This document shows positions 7,238 to 13,902 of a stretch of 23,348 bases of DNA, piece after piece. The position numbers and the translations under genes are program-made. Each line of letters opens with the position of its first letter. Within the stretch, counting starts at the first letter, position 1. The stretch is from IMG/VR virus record IMGVR_UViG_3300022074_000389, positions 1 through 23,348 of that record. The stretch is one strand, 5' to 3'. The notes beneath the pieces were generated by a model. It was not told where the DNA came from. It searched no databases and saw nothing but the letters and a program-made list of their open reading frames with translations. The DNA is from a virus.

Positions 7238-7417
7238 ATGGTTGACCGGTCGATGGATCTGCTCATGGAAATCCAGGCATTATTAAAAGAAACATGTCTA
7301 AAGCTTGACAAATCCTCCGATTCCTTAACTGGATCAGACAGCGAGGTAACCAGATTGCTTGCCCTCCTCAACTACTTAAAAACTGTTCACTGGCTTATTG
7401 ACCCTCACGATGACTGA
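7238..7417 (+). CDS. 59-aa hypothetical protein
   Basis: ATG 7238 to TGA 7415-7417 encodes 59 residues, beginning MVDRSMDLLMEIQALLKE and ending NYLKTVHWLIDPHDD. It is rich in leucine with two likely amphipathic helices joined by a serine-rich turn (DKSSDSLTGSDSEV), so a small helical hairpin is plausible. Its stop overlaps the next gene's start region by eight bases, as in the rest of the operon. No family is recognised. Internal ATGs at codons 6 and 10 are alternative starts. Confidence 0.6.
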   Translation: MVDRSMDLLMEIQALLKETCLKLDKSSDSLTGSDSEVTRLLALLNYLKTVHWLIDPHDD

Positions 7418-7574
7418 CCTCGAAATCGATCGTTTGCTTCGTAGCTGGTGGTCTGGACTCGATGAATCCGGGCTGCCGAGCGAAAAAACCATTCATCTCA
7501 TAACCCGCTTCACTCGCTTCCTGTTGGAAGCAGAGGCAGAGCGTGTTGCTTCTTTCGATGATCCACTCAACTGA
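7410..7574 (+). CDS. 54-aa hypothetical protein
   Basis: ATG 7410 to TGA 7572-7574 encodes 54 residues: MTDLEIDRLLRSWW at the start, then a turn (GLDESGLPSEKT) and a second helix HLITRFTRFLLEAEAERV, ending FDDPLN. It overlaps the upstream gene by eight bases and ends eight bases before the excisionase-like gene. The helical, charged composition supports a real small protein; the function is unknown. A small early regulator or accessory factor is possible by position only. Confidence 0.6.
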   Translation: MTDLEIDRLLRSWWSGLDESGLPSEKTIHLITRFTRFLLEAEAERVASFDDPLN

Positions 7575-7582
7575 GCTAAAGC

Positions 7583-7783
7583 ATGACCCGTTTGCTCACG
7601 ATCCCTCAGGCGGCTGAAATTCTCAACGTCTCCCAAAGCCACATTTACCAGCTGATCTACGAGGCCGATGCCACCAAGCAAAGCAGGTGGAAGCATGGCC
7701 GCGAGATCATCACGCTTTCGCAGAAGAGCGCATTGCGCCGGACCCTACGCATCAACGTGGCTGCCATCCTCCCGGTTGAATGA
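7583..7783 (+). CDS. excisionase-like helix-turn-helix protein
   Basis: A 66-residue DNA-binding protein with the MerR-like winged-helix pattern of excisionases and AlpA-type regulators. LLTIPQAAEILNVSQSHIYQLI (about residues 4-25) is the helix-turn-helix, with the typical P-x-A-A-E-x-L-x-V-S core, followed by a short wing (RWKHGREIITL). It is the last gene of the rightward operon and converges on the integrase gene, overlapping its 3' end by 39 bases (7745-7783). That pairing fits a recombination directionality factor which tilts the integrase toward excision. It could instead be a transcriptional regulator. The likely binding sites are among the repeated motifs at 8872-9258, which is inference. 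Confidence 0.8.
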   Translation: MTRLLTIPQAAEILNVSQSHIYQLIYEADATKQSRWKHGREIITLSQKSALRRTLRINVAAILPVE

Positions 7784-8872
7784 CTTTTCAAGTTGCCCCC
7801 GTACCTTGACTTGGTTGCGGAGAATCGCATCAAGTGCTGAGGTTGCCAACTTATTAGGGTCAATCCAGCGTCGATAGGTCTCGGTGTGCTCTTTTTGGCT
7901 GTGACCCATAACCGCCGCCGCGGTGAACACTTCCAACTCACTACCGCCGTTGCGCCATAGCCTGCCGGCGTATGCGTGGCGCAGTGCGTAAGGCCTCCAT
8001 TTGATGCCCATTTTTATGCGCATCTTGTTCAGCCATTGCGAGCAGCCGTCATTGCGATCGACGTTGCGCTCTGACTCAGGACGTTCTGTCTTGAGGCGCA
8101 GGTCAAACATCTCAACCCACTCAAGCTGTTGGGGAATCACTGTCCGGTAGCCGGTTTTGGTTTGGTCATCAACTTGCACCAGCCAGATCCCGTCGTCGTT
8201 TTGGAGCAGCCGTGCCTCGTCGCACTCATGAGGCCGCAGTCCGTAGGTGGCCATCATTCCGAAATACCACTTGTAAGGAGCAGGTGCGGTCATGACCCAA
8301 TCAATAATCTCGTCATCGCTCGGTACGTCGGTCGGATCCATCGCTGATTTTTTAGTCAGTGGCACTCCAACCTCGGGGAACTCGATCCGGCAGATCTGCG
8401 CGATGTCCCTCAGTAAGTAATAGAGCTTTTTGTATGTGTACTGATCACGCTCGTATTTGGACAAGGCCTGTTCCAGGGCCTGGGGCGTGACTTCATCCTC
8501 CATGGGCATGAACTTCAAAGTGCCCATGTAGTTGACCTTCCAGGTTGATTCGCTGGTGCGACCAAGCGTCACCTTTTTTCTGTAAAGGGCTCTTATTGCT
8601 GCTGCCCATTTCTTTGGTGTGTCGCGTCCCGGCACTGCCGGCTTGGGAGCTTGAACCGACCAATCCGACCAGTTCCACTGACCCAAGTTCAGATCAGCTA
8701 TCGCCTTTTGCATGAGCTTTTTGGCCTTGGCTCGGTTGCGCTCGGTATCGACCATCTGCAGGGAAACCCGTTGCTGCTTCATTTTTCCGCTGCCGTCTTT
8801 GGCGGGGAACATGCCGAGCAGGTAGAGGCGATCGTTTTTGACGTTGATATTCATGGGTTGAGCTGAGCCCAT
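7745..8872 (-). CDS. int: tyrosine-family site-specific integrase
   Basis: A 375-residue tyrosine recombinase. The catalytic set is visible: Arg213 in YGLRPHE, Lys239 in QTKTGYR, Arg298 and His299 in ALRHAYAGR, His324 in MGHS, and the nucleophile Tyr333 in TETYRRW. The first His of the usual H-x-L-R-H box is Tyr here (YALRH), a known variation. The N-terminal region (residues about 15-180) has the expected strand-rich arm-binding part followed by a core-binding helical domain (LGRTSESTWKVNYMGTL). The start is ATG 8872 or the Met seven codons in (8854). A 9-bp inverted repeat overlaps or directly precedes these starts, suggesting autoregulation. The gene converges with the excisionase-like gene and is the main evidence for a temperate lifestyle. 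Confidence 0.95.
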   Translation of the reverse strand: MGSAQPMNINVKNDRLYLLGMFPAKDGSGKMKQQRVSLQMVDTERNRAKAKKLMQKAIADLNLGQWNWSDWSVQAPKPAVPGRDTPKKWAAAIRALYRKKVTLGRTSESTWKVNYMGTLKFMPMEDEVTPQALEQALSKYERDQYTYKKLYYLLRDIAQICRIEFPEVGVPLTKKSAMDPTDVPSDDEIIDWVMTAPAPYKWYFGMMATYGLRPHECDEARLLQNDDGIWLVQVDDQTKTGYRTVIPQQLEWVEMFDLRLKTERPESERNVDRNDGCSQWLNKMRIKMGIKWRPYALRHAYAGRLWRNGGSELEVFTAAAVMGHSQKEHTETYRRWIDPNKLATSALDAILRNQVKVRGQLEKSFNREDGSHVDA

Positions 8873-8900
8873 CCATACAACTTAGTTTTGCGTTGTATGG
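8873..8900. promoter_or_regulatory. perfect 9-bp inverted repeat at integrase start
   Basis: CCATACAAC (8873-8881) and GTTGTATGG (8892-8900) are perfect inverse copies separated by ten bases. The left arm abuts the ATG at 8872. It could be an operator for the integrase gene, allowing the integrase or excisionase to repress it, or the core crossover site. The ten-base spacer is longer than the usual six to eight for a tyrosine recombinase core. Confidence 0.55.
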
Positions 8901-8992
8901 GAGCGGCCTGAGATGTACTACGCCATCCATTGTTGTACGAAAGTATGGATTTTGGGGGTCTGCTCCGACTATGGACGAACTGTCCCATCCAT

Positions 8993-9042
8993 AAAAAATG
9001 GCCTAAAACGGCCCAAAAGAGCGTAAAACGCTCAAAAGAAAA
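8993..9042 (-). terminator. second and third leftward terminator hairpins
   Basis: Read leftward, GAGCGT-TTT-ACGCTC (9033-9019) is followed by TTTT (9018-9015). Then comes GGCC-GTTTTA-GGCC (9013-9000), followed after two bases by six T (8998-8993). Each is a hairpin plus U-tract on the minus strand; the third has only a four-base-pair stem. They follow directly after the stronger hairpin at 9043-9058 and lie upstream of the leftward integrase gene. Confidence 0.6.
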
Positions 9043-9058
9043 GGGGCCGTTTGGCCCC
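9034..9058 (-). terminator. rho-independent terminator facing leftward
   Basis: On the minus strand GGGGCC-AAAC-GGCCCC (9058-9043) forms a perfect six-base-pair GC stem with a four-base loop, followed by TTTTCTTTT (9042-9034). On the plus strand no T-run follows, so it works leftward only. It would stop transcripts coming from the late tail operon before the integrase gene, or ends a short leftward frame closing at 9085. Confidence 0.72.
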
Positions 9059-9084
9059 CGTATCTGCTGGTATGACTGGCTTCT

Positions 9085-9189
9085 TCAGCTGGCCAGGGCG
9101 ATCTCCAATTTCTCCCTTAACTCGCCGGAGTTATACGTTTTTTTAGTGGGTGACAGGGGTTTGCTTCTCTTCCATACTGGTATCCATAC
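9085..9189 (-). CDS. possible 3' fragment of a leftward gene ending before the terminators
   Basis: A leftward frame with TGA at 9085-9087 ends TYNSGELREKLEIALAS, which looks like a natural amphipathic C-terminus. The terminator hairpin begins 26 bases later. The frame is open upstream to 9291, but there it overlaps the rightward gene at 9225 and shows no good start. It may be a chance frame, or a short copy of a host gene's 3' end carried in the attachment site, as some integrases use. The limits given here cover only the more protein-like part. Confidence 0.2.
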   Translation of the reverse strand, partial: VWIPVWKRSKPLSPTKKTYNSGELREKLEIALAS

Positions 9190-9224
9190 CGTTTGAGCGG
9201 AGAAAACCTTATGGACGGAGTTGT

Positions 9225-9473
9225 ATGAAAGACACCTTCGAGAAAGGCGGTTTATGGATTCAGAGATCACGCCATCGGGAGGGTCCGCCACTCGTTTTTA
9301 CCTGCTGCTACAAGGGCAGTTCGTGGAGTGTCACAGACCCAAAAACCCTGCTTAAGCGTCTGCGAATCAGCACAAAGACCCCTACAGGGGATGCTCTGAG
9401 GGAATGGCTGGTCGAGCCGAAACCGGTGGTTGAACAGAAAGATCCCACAAGCGAGACCAAGATGATCACTTAA
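9225..9473 (+). CDS. 82-aa hypothetical protein
   Basis: The protein starts at ATG 9225, preceded by GGAG five bases upstream, one of the better ribosome binding sites in the window; the frame extends to 9150 but without support. The sequence runs MKDTFEKGGLWIQRSRHR, then PPLVFTCCYKGSSWSVTDPKTLLKRLRI, with a polar C-terminus (VEQKDPTSETKMIT). The strand-turn-strand followed by a basic helix suggests a small alpha/beta protein that could bind nucleic acid; no family is recognised. Two TCCATA motifs lie just before and inside its 5' end, so its expression might be tied to integrase or excisionase binding. Confidence 0.62.
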   Translation: MKDTFEKGGLWIQRSRHREGPPLVFTCCYKGSSWSVTDPKTLLKRLRISTKTPTGDALREWLVEPKPVVEQKDPTSETKMIT

Positions 9474-9506
9474 AAGTGACTAATCTTAGGTATCCGCACA
9501 GGTACT

Positions 9507-9680
9507 TTGTCCGACGATTACACCTGGCAATTCACCATCGAGAAGGTGCGTAGGGAGGTACAAGAATGCACCAGTATTGAGGCGATGCGAGAACTATCTT
9601 TGGAAACAATTATTCTGATGGAGAAGCAACGCCGCTGGTTCGTAAGCCAGTTCAAAGAGCATGACGATCAACCTTCGTGA
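9507..9680 (+). CDS. 57-aa hypothetical protein (probable TTG start) overlapping lysozyme gene
   Basis: The frame from TTG 9507 to TGA 9678-9680 gives 57 residues: LSDDYTWQFTIEKVRREV, then a second helix EAMRELSLETIILMEKQRRWFVSQF and end KEHDDQPS. The composition is strongly protein-like, a charged helical hairpin. There is no ATG early in the frame, so TTG is the likely start (AGG lies about four bases before it). It fills the gap between the 82-aa protein and the lysozyme, overlapping the latter by 20 bases. No family is recognised; I see no membrane segment, so it is not an obvious holin. Confidence 0.6.
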   Translation: MSDDYTWQFTIEKVRREVQECTSIEAMRELSLETIILMEKQRRWFVSQFKEHDDQPS

Positions 9681-10284
9681 CTTCTTTTACTGGTTCGATT
9701 CAGGGCGCAACGCTAATCAGAATGCCGCTGTCGATTTGCTCTTGGAGCAACTTCCTTCCTCACTAAAACGTGACGATGCTGCATGGGTGCGGCTGTACCG
9801 GAAACCGGTACGGGTTCCACAAGATGAAATGCCTTCGGCGGCCATCGACTTGATTTGTGAGTTTGAAGGCTTCAGGTCCCATCCCTATGACGACGGCATG
9901 GCGGTCGCCACGATCGGCTACGGCTCAACCTTTTATGAAGACGGAATGCCGGTGGAATATTCGGACAGTCCGATTGACGAACCGACCGCTCGTCGGATGA
10001 TGCTCAACATCGCCAAGACTGATTTTTGGGATGTGTTGCGCGTTCGCATTCCCTACTGGAACGAAATGACCGAAGGGCAGAGGGGTGCTCTCTTGTCTTT
10101 CGGATACAACGTGGGCTCGGGCTTCTACGGTTCACCTGGATTTGCCACCATCACTCAAGTCTTAAGCGACAAAGCATGGGACGAGGTTCCTGACGCCATG
10201 CGGCTCTACGTCAATCCGGGCACCTCTGTCGAAGCAGGTTTGCGCCGTCGCCGCGAAGCTGAGATTGCTATGTGGACAAGTTAG
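9661..10284 (+). CDS. T4-type lysozyme (GH24 endolysin) with N-terminal extension
   Basis: A 207-residue peptidoglycan-cleaving endolysin for host lysis. Residues about 60-207 match the T4 lysozyme (GH24) family: Glu69 in FEGFRS, Asp78 in YDDG, Thr84 in ATIGYGS. The spacing of nine and six residues equals that of the T4 catalytic E11-D20-T26 set. Further family phrases are LLSFGYNVGSGFYGS and GLRRRREAEIAMW. The first 55 residues (MTINLRDFFYWFDSGRNANQNAA) are extra compared with T4 and of unknown role; they contain no hydrophobic signal-anchor, so export would need a holin, which I do not see. It converges with the tail-fibre gene, with 28 bases between the stops. Confidence 0.94.
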   Translation: MTINLRDFFYWFDSGRNANQNAAVDLLLEQLPSSLKRDDAAWVRLYRKPVRVPQDEMPSAAIDLICEFEGFRSHPYDDGMAVATIGYGSTFYEDGMPVEYSDSPIDEPTARRMMLNIAKTDFWDVLRVRIPYWNEMTEGQRGALLSFGYNVGSGFYGSPGFATITQVLSDKAWDEVPDAMRLYVNPGTSVEAGLRRRREAEIAMWTS

Positions 10285-10312
10285 GCAATACCCGCAGACA
10301 CTCCAGCTTCAA

Positions 10313-13300
10313 TCATTGTGCTTCTAGTGCTGCGATCCGTGCTTCTAATTGTTCAATGCGTGCCATTGCTTCCTGCAAAGCACCGAAACCTTTTGTCATT
10401 ATGATACTATTTTTTACTGATTTTTGACCAGGGACCATGGCTTCTTCATCATCTAGGTCATCAGTATCAACAAGTTGAGGGCAAATTTCTTCTACTTCCT
10501 GAGCAATAAAACCAAGTAGTTTTTCCGGTCCAAAACCAACATCTTCAATGAAGTTAAAATTGACGAGTCTTAACGCCTTCACATCGTCCCATTGAGACTG
10601 AGCGTCAACGATGTTTTCTTTTAGCCTTTCGTCAGACAAACTGGTGTATTGATTTGCAGTATTCTGGACACCACCAGTAGTACGGACTCGAAATACCTCA
10701 GCGCCATCAGCTTGGTCAGCTCTACTAGAACTTCGATAACCAGAAATAATATAACGATTAGTACTGCTACCTTGGGCGGTCTTAAAAATATGTGCTCTTG
10801 TTGGAGCACCTTGTGCGGAAAAAATCTGTTGACCACTACTTTGAATCTGATGCCTACGATTACCACCAGTTATAAGAGCCATATGATTAGTACCGATTCT
10901 ATACATTCCAGTATCGTCATCACCGTTAAATTTGAAAGCAGCATTATTTTGTGTACCGTTACCAGCCCGAACTCTTTCCGATGCCTGAAGATTAACAAGT
11001 GAAAGAGTACCATTTCTGTTTAAGGTATAACGAGTGGTCGTATTTTCACGAATGTTAAGATTGCCAGCATTTAGGTCAAGATATAAGTGAGAACCATTAA
11101 AGAATAGTTCCGCATCGTCACCAGATCCAAGGCGAAGGATATCGTTGTCAGCTAAGTCAATAGCACTACGGAAATTTGCAACGCCATTAAATGTGATTGT
11201 TCCGGTAGCCGTATCGTTCGCATCGGAACGTAGGAATGAGCCGCCCTGGATGCCATCGACTGTGTCTGCGTCTAGGCCAGAACCACTACCGTCGTTGCCA
11301 GCGTGCCATACCTTATTAGTACCTGCTGCAAAAACATTTTGCCCCGTATTACCGAGATATATGTTTTTATTGGTTGCGTACCAATTGATATAACAACTAC
11401 CATTTGAAGGGCCATCGATATGCAGGTTGCTGCTGCAGCGAATGCGTGCAATGTTACTACTGTTCGAGGAAGACCACCCGCCGATGTATAGATGAGTGCT
11501 ATACGAAGCACTTCTGTCAACTTCTATAGCATGGCCGTTGTCTGATGAACCGACATTTATCTTGTTGCTGACAGTTAGATTGTTGCTAATATTAAAGTCC
11601 TGAAAATATCCGTTGTCCCAGTATCTACTCGATGTGCCAATTGTTCCTGTATTATTACCAGAAGGTCTGATAATACCACTGTCTTCAAGAATTATTCGAT
11701 CGGCTCCATTGTCTTGGAACACAATGCCGTTCTGCTTTAAGTTGTAATACAACCAGCCATTTGAACTAAAGTGAATACTTACATCATCACTACTACCAAA
11801 GTCTAAGTATTGGTTATCAGATAAATCTATGTTACCACGGATATTGACCCTCCCATTAAATGTCTTAGTATTTGATATAGTTTGATCGCCGGTTGTTCGT
11901 AATACTGTGCTATCAACGTGGACAGAATCAGCAGTAACATTGATGCCACTGCCTTGACCAACATTAAGAGTTCTATCTTGAGAAAGTGTTCCACCACCGG
12001 TCAATCCGCTGCCAGAAATAACTGAACGCCCGCAGTTGGTAGAGGTACTTGCTGTGACTGCGTTACCATTCAAAGTACCTACAAATGTAGTAGCTCTGAT
12101 TTTGTTTTCGCTTGGATTAAATCCAATAGTTGATTCGTTGTCTGTCTTTAGACGTTGGTTAGTAGCAGTGGCTTTGTCATCATCAATAAAAACAGGCCGA
12201 TGCCATGCGTTGCCTGTATCGTGGTCAATACGAGCATTTGTGGCATTAGTTGCGGTGGTTGCAGTAGAAGCATTGCCGGTGCAACTTGCAGAAGAACCAG
12301 TAATGTTGCTGCTAATTGTTGCAGGTAAGCGGGCATCAGAAATAGTCCCCGTGTTTAGATTGCCTGCGTTTCGATAGTAACTGCCGTGCTGACCATCGAG
12401 CTGATCAGCATTAGTTGCAGTAGCTGCATTGCCGGTGCAACTTGCAGAAGAACCCGTGATGTCACTGCTAATAGTTCCAGGTAGGCGAGCATCAGGAATA
12501 GTTCCCGTGTTTAGATTGCCTGCGTTTCGATAGTAACTTCCATGTTGCCCGTCTAGCGTATCAGCATCAATATTGAGTGCATCAATATCAGCTTTTGTCT
12601 GGTCCGCAGTAGCTCCAGACTCAATACCGTTCAACTTGGTGTGATCAGCATCAGTAAAAACATTGCTATCACTAGCAGAGCCTACAAGAGTTCTGATTTC
12701 AGCGGCTGTCTGGTCTGCTGTAGCTCCGGCCTCGATATTATTTAGCTTGGTCTTGTCTGCACCGGTCATCAGGCCGGAATTACCACCTGCTGCGACATTG
12801 GGCAGTGTCGCGTTAGTTCCAGTCGAAGATGCAATCGTTCGCGTGGAAGCTGTGTAGCTCAGATCAGTAGAGCCATCTGGACCGGCGGGGCCTTGTGGGC
12901 CAGTAGACCCGGTAGGTCCAGCCGGTCCCTGAGCACCCGTATTTCCGATGGGTCCCTGTGGACCTGTATTTCCTACGGGTCCTTGGGGTCCGGTTGGGCC
13001 TGCAGGACCTTGAGCACCCGTATTTCCGATGGGTCCCTGAGCACCCGTATTTCCGATGGGTCCCTGGGGACCTGTGTTTCCTACGGGTCCTTGAGCACCC
13101 GTAGCACCCGTAGCACCCCTTAAATCAGTTGTCGAAAAACTGAGGCCGTCGTCTGATGTGAAAAAGATGCGACCGCTTGTCGGCGAGTAGTAACCACCAG
13201 TGAATCCGTCGCCGTCTTCGCCCGCCACGCCCTGGGGGCCTTGCGCACCAGCTGCACCTCTGAGATTTCCTGTGGAAAAGCCCAACCCATCATTTGACGT

Positions 13301-13876
13301 GAAGGTGACTTCGCCGGTAGTTGAGTCATAGGAACCCCCGGTAAAACCATCACCATCTGCGCCATCCGCACCATCTGCCCCTCTTAAATCACCAGTAATA
13401 AATCCAAGCCCGTCGTCTGAAGTGAACGTAATTCGACCAGTTGCCGAGTCATAGCTCGCACCCGTGAATCCTGAGCCGTCAGCACCATCGGCACCTCGCA
13501 GATCCCCGGTCGAGAATCCGATTCCGTCGTCAGACGTGAAGGTGATTTGCCCCGTGCTTGGGTCGTAACTTCCGCCAGTAAAGCCAGGGCCGGTTGGTCC
13601 TGATACGCCTGCACAAATAATCCATGCCGTGCCGTTCCACACCCGTAGCTGATCAGTTGTCTGATCCAGCCAGAACTTGCCCTTTAGTGGGTTGGTAGGT
13701 GCATGGGTGTTGTAATAGATCCCGCCTACTTCGTAAACATTGCCGTCTGTTCCTTTGACCTGCAGGTAAGGGCCTGTTTCGTGGTTATTGACCGCAATTT
13801 CACCAAACTCAAGATCTGTCGAACTCGCATTGGTGTATGCGTTGTTCGAGTGCTTGTGAATAAGCTTGACGGCCAT
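10313..13876 (-). CDS. collagen-like tail fibre with C-terminal S74 self-cleaving chaperone
   Basis: A 1187-residue trimeric tail fibre. Residues 1-88 are a virion-anchoring-like domain shared with the adjacent 90-aa protein. Residues about 95-250 hold four repeats of the type [12 protein letters not shown]...TFTSDDGxGF...GDLRGA. About 253-333 is a collagen-like Gly-X-Y tract. Later come [14 protein letters not shown] repeats and a 52-residue tandem repeat ([20 protein letters not shown]). The central and distal parts are beta-rich ([21 protein letters not shown]). The end is an S74 intramolecular chaperone: SDERLKENI with nucleophile Ser1081 and Lys1086, about 107 residues, ending in a short coiled coil. 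Cleavage before Ser1081 after trimer assembly is known for the family. The start has GGAG nearby. The distal half is much more AT-rich than the proximal half. Confidence 0.95.
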   Translation of the reverse strand: MAVKLIHKHSNNAYTNASSTDLEFGEIAVNNHETGPYLQVKGTDGNVYEVGGIYYNTHAPTNPLKGKFWLDQTTDQLRVWNGTAWIICAGVSGPTGPGFTGGSYDPSTGQITFTSDDGIGFSTGDLRGADGADGSGFTGASYDSATGRITFTSDDGLGFITGDLRGADGADGADGDGFTGGSYDSTTGEVTFTSNDGLGFSTGNLRGAAGAQGPQGVAGEDGDGFTGGYYSPTSGRIFFTSDDGLSFSTTDLRGATGATGAQGPVGNTGPQGPIGNTGAQGPIGNTGAQGPAGPTGPQGPVGNTGPQGPIGNTGAQGPAGPTGSTGPQGPAGPDGSTDLSYTASTRTIASSTGTNATLPNVAAGGNSGLMTGADKTKLNNIEAGATADQTAAEIRTLVGSASDSNVFTDADHTKLNGIESGATADQTKADIDALNIDADTLDGQHGSYYRNAGNLNTGTIPDARLPGTISSDITGSSASCTGNAATATNADQLDGQHGSYYRNAGNLNTGTISDARLPATISSNITGSSASCTGNASTATTATNATNARIDHDTGNAWHRPVFIDDDKATATNQRLKTDNESTIGFNPSENKIRATTFVGTLNGNAVTASTSTNCGRSVISGSGLTGGGTLSQDRTLNVGQGSGINVTADSVHVDSTVLRTTGDQTISNTKTFNGRVNIRGNIDLSDNQYLDFGSSDDVSIHFSSNGWLYYNLKQNGIVFQDNGADRIILEDSGIIRPSGNNTGTIGTSSRYWDNGYFQDFNISNNLTVSNKINVGSSDNGHAIEVDRSASYSTHLYIGGWSSSNSSNIARIRCSSNLHIDGPSNGSCYINWYATNKNIYLGNTGQNVFAAGTNKVWHAGNDGSGSGLDADTVDGIQGGSFLRSDANDTATGTITFNGVANFRSAIDLADNDILRLGSGDDAELFFNGSHLYLDLNAGNLNIRENTTTRYTLNRNGTLSLVNLQASERVRAGNGTQNNAAFKFNGDDDTGMYRIGTNHMALITGGNRRHQIQSSGQQIFSAQGAPTRAHIFKTAQGSSTNRYIISGYRSSSRADQADGAEVFRVRTTGGVQNTANQYTSLSDERLKENIVDAQSQWDDVKALRLVNFNFIEDVGFGPEKLLGFIAQEVEEICPQLVDTDDLDDEEAMVPGQKSVKNSIIMTKGFGALQEAMARIEQLEARIAALEAQ
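12243..12556 (-). repeat. 156-bp tandem duplication inside fibre gene (52 residues per unit)
   Basis: Two successive units encode [20 protein letters not shown] followed by DARLP and [11 protein letters not shown]. Equivalent points are 156 bases apart (for example TCGATAGTAA at 12371 and 12527), keeping frame. Differences are mostly single bases, so the duplication is fairly recent or kept alike by recombination. Confidence 0.8.
12872..13117 (-). repeat. collagen-like Gly-X-Y repeat tract with 27-bp units
   Basis: This tract encodes about 80 residues of Gly-X-Y triplets such as [10 protein letters not shown] 27-base unit, GAGCACCCGTATTTCCGATG plus GGTCCCT, starts at 12931, 13012 and 13039; spacings of 81 and 27 are multiples of 27. 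Slippage here would change fibre length in steps of nine residues without breaking the frame. Confidence 0.88.
13118..13590 (-). repeat. four diverged tandem repeats in fibre shaft (about 39-48 residues each)
   Basis: Four copies of a module beginning GFTGxxY, continuing TSxDGxxFxT and ending DLRGA or NLRGA are separated by short DGADG-type Gly-rich linkers. Copies differ at many synonymous and non-synonymous sites, so they are older than the collagen repeats beside them. Confidence 0.82.
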
Positions 13877-13902
13877 TGCACTTATCTCCGGTAGGGCTTA
13901 GA

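Larger units (their letters stand above)
8871..9259. repeat. array of TCCATA/TATGGA motifs, likely integrase/excisionase binding sites (attP candidate)
   Basis: The exact hexamer TCCATA occurs eight times in about 390 bases counting both strands: plus strand at 8872, 8988, 9171 and 9183; minus strand at 8944-8949, 8970-8975, 9210-9215 and 9253-9258. Chance would give about 0.2. One-base variants add TATGGG at 8896-8901 and TCCATT at 8926-8931. The extended consensus is roughly RTCCATAM. The cluster begins at the integrase start and straddles a gene-free stretch. This layout resembles arm-type sites of phage attachment regions, though the exact core is not identified. Confidence 0.65.

Noticed and set aside
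8930-9196. 88-codon rightward frame before the 82-aa gene
   Set aside because: It runs through all three terminator hairpins and most TCCATA motifs; its composition looks like translated non-coding DNA.
12893-13123. Repetitive rightward frame (76 codons) opposite the collagen tract
   Set aside because: It is the antisense of Gly-X-Y repeats; its apparent regular pattern is produced by the 27-bp units.
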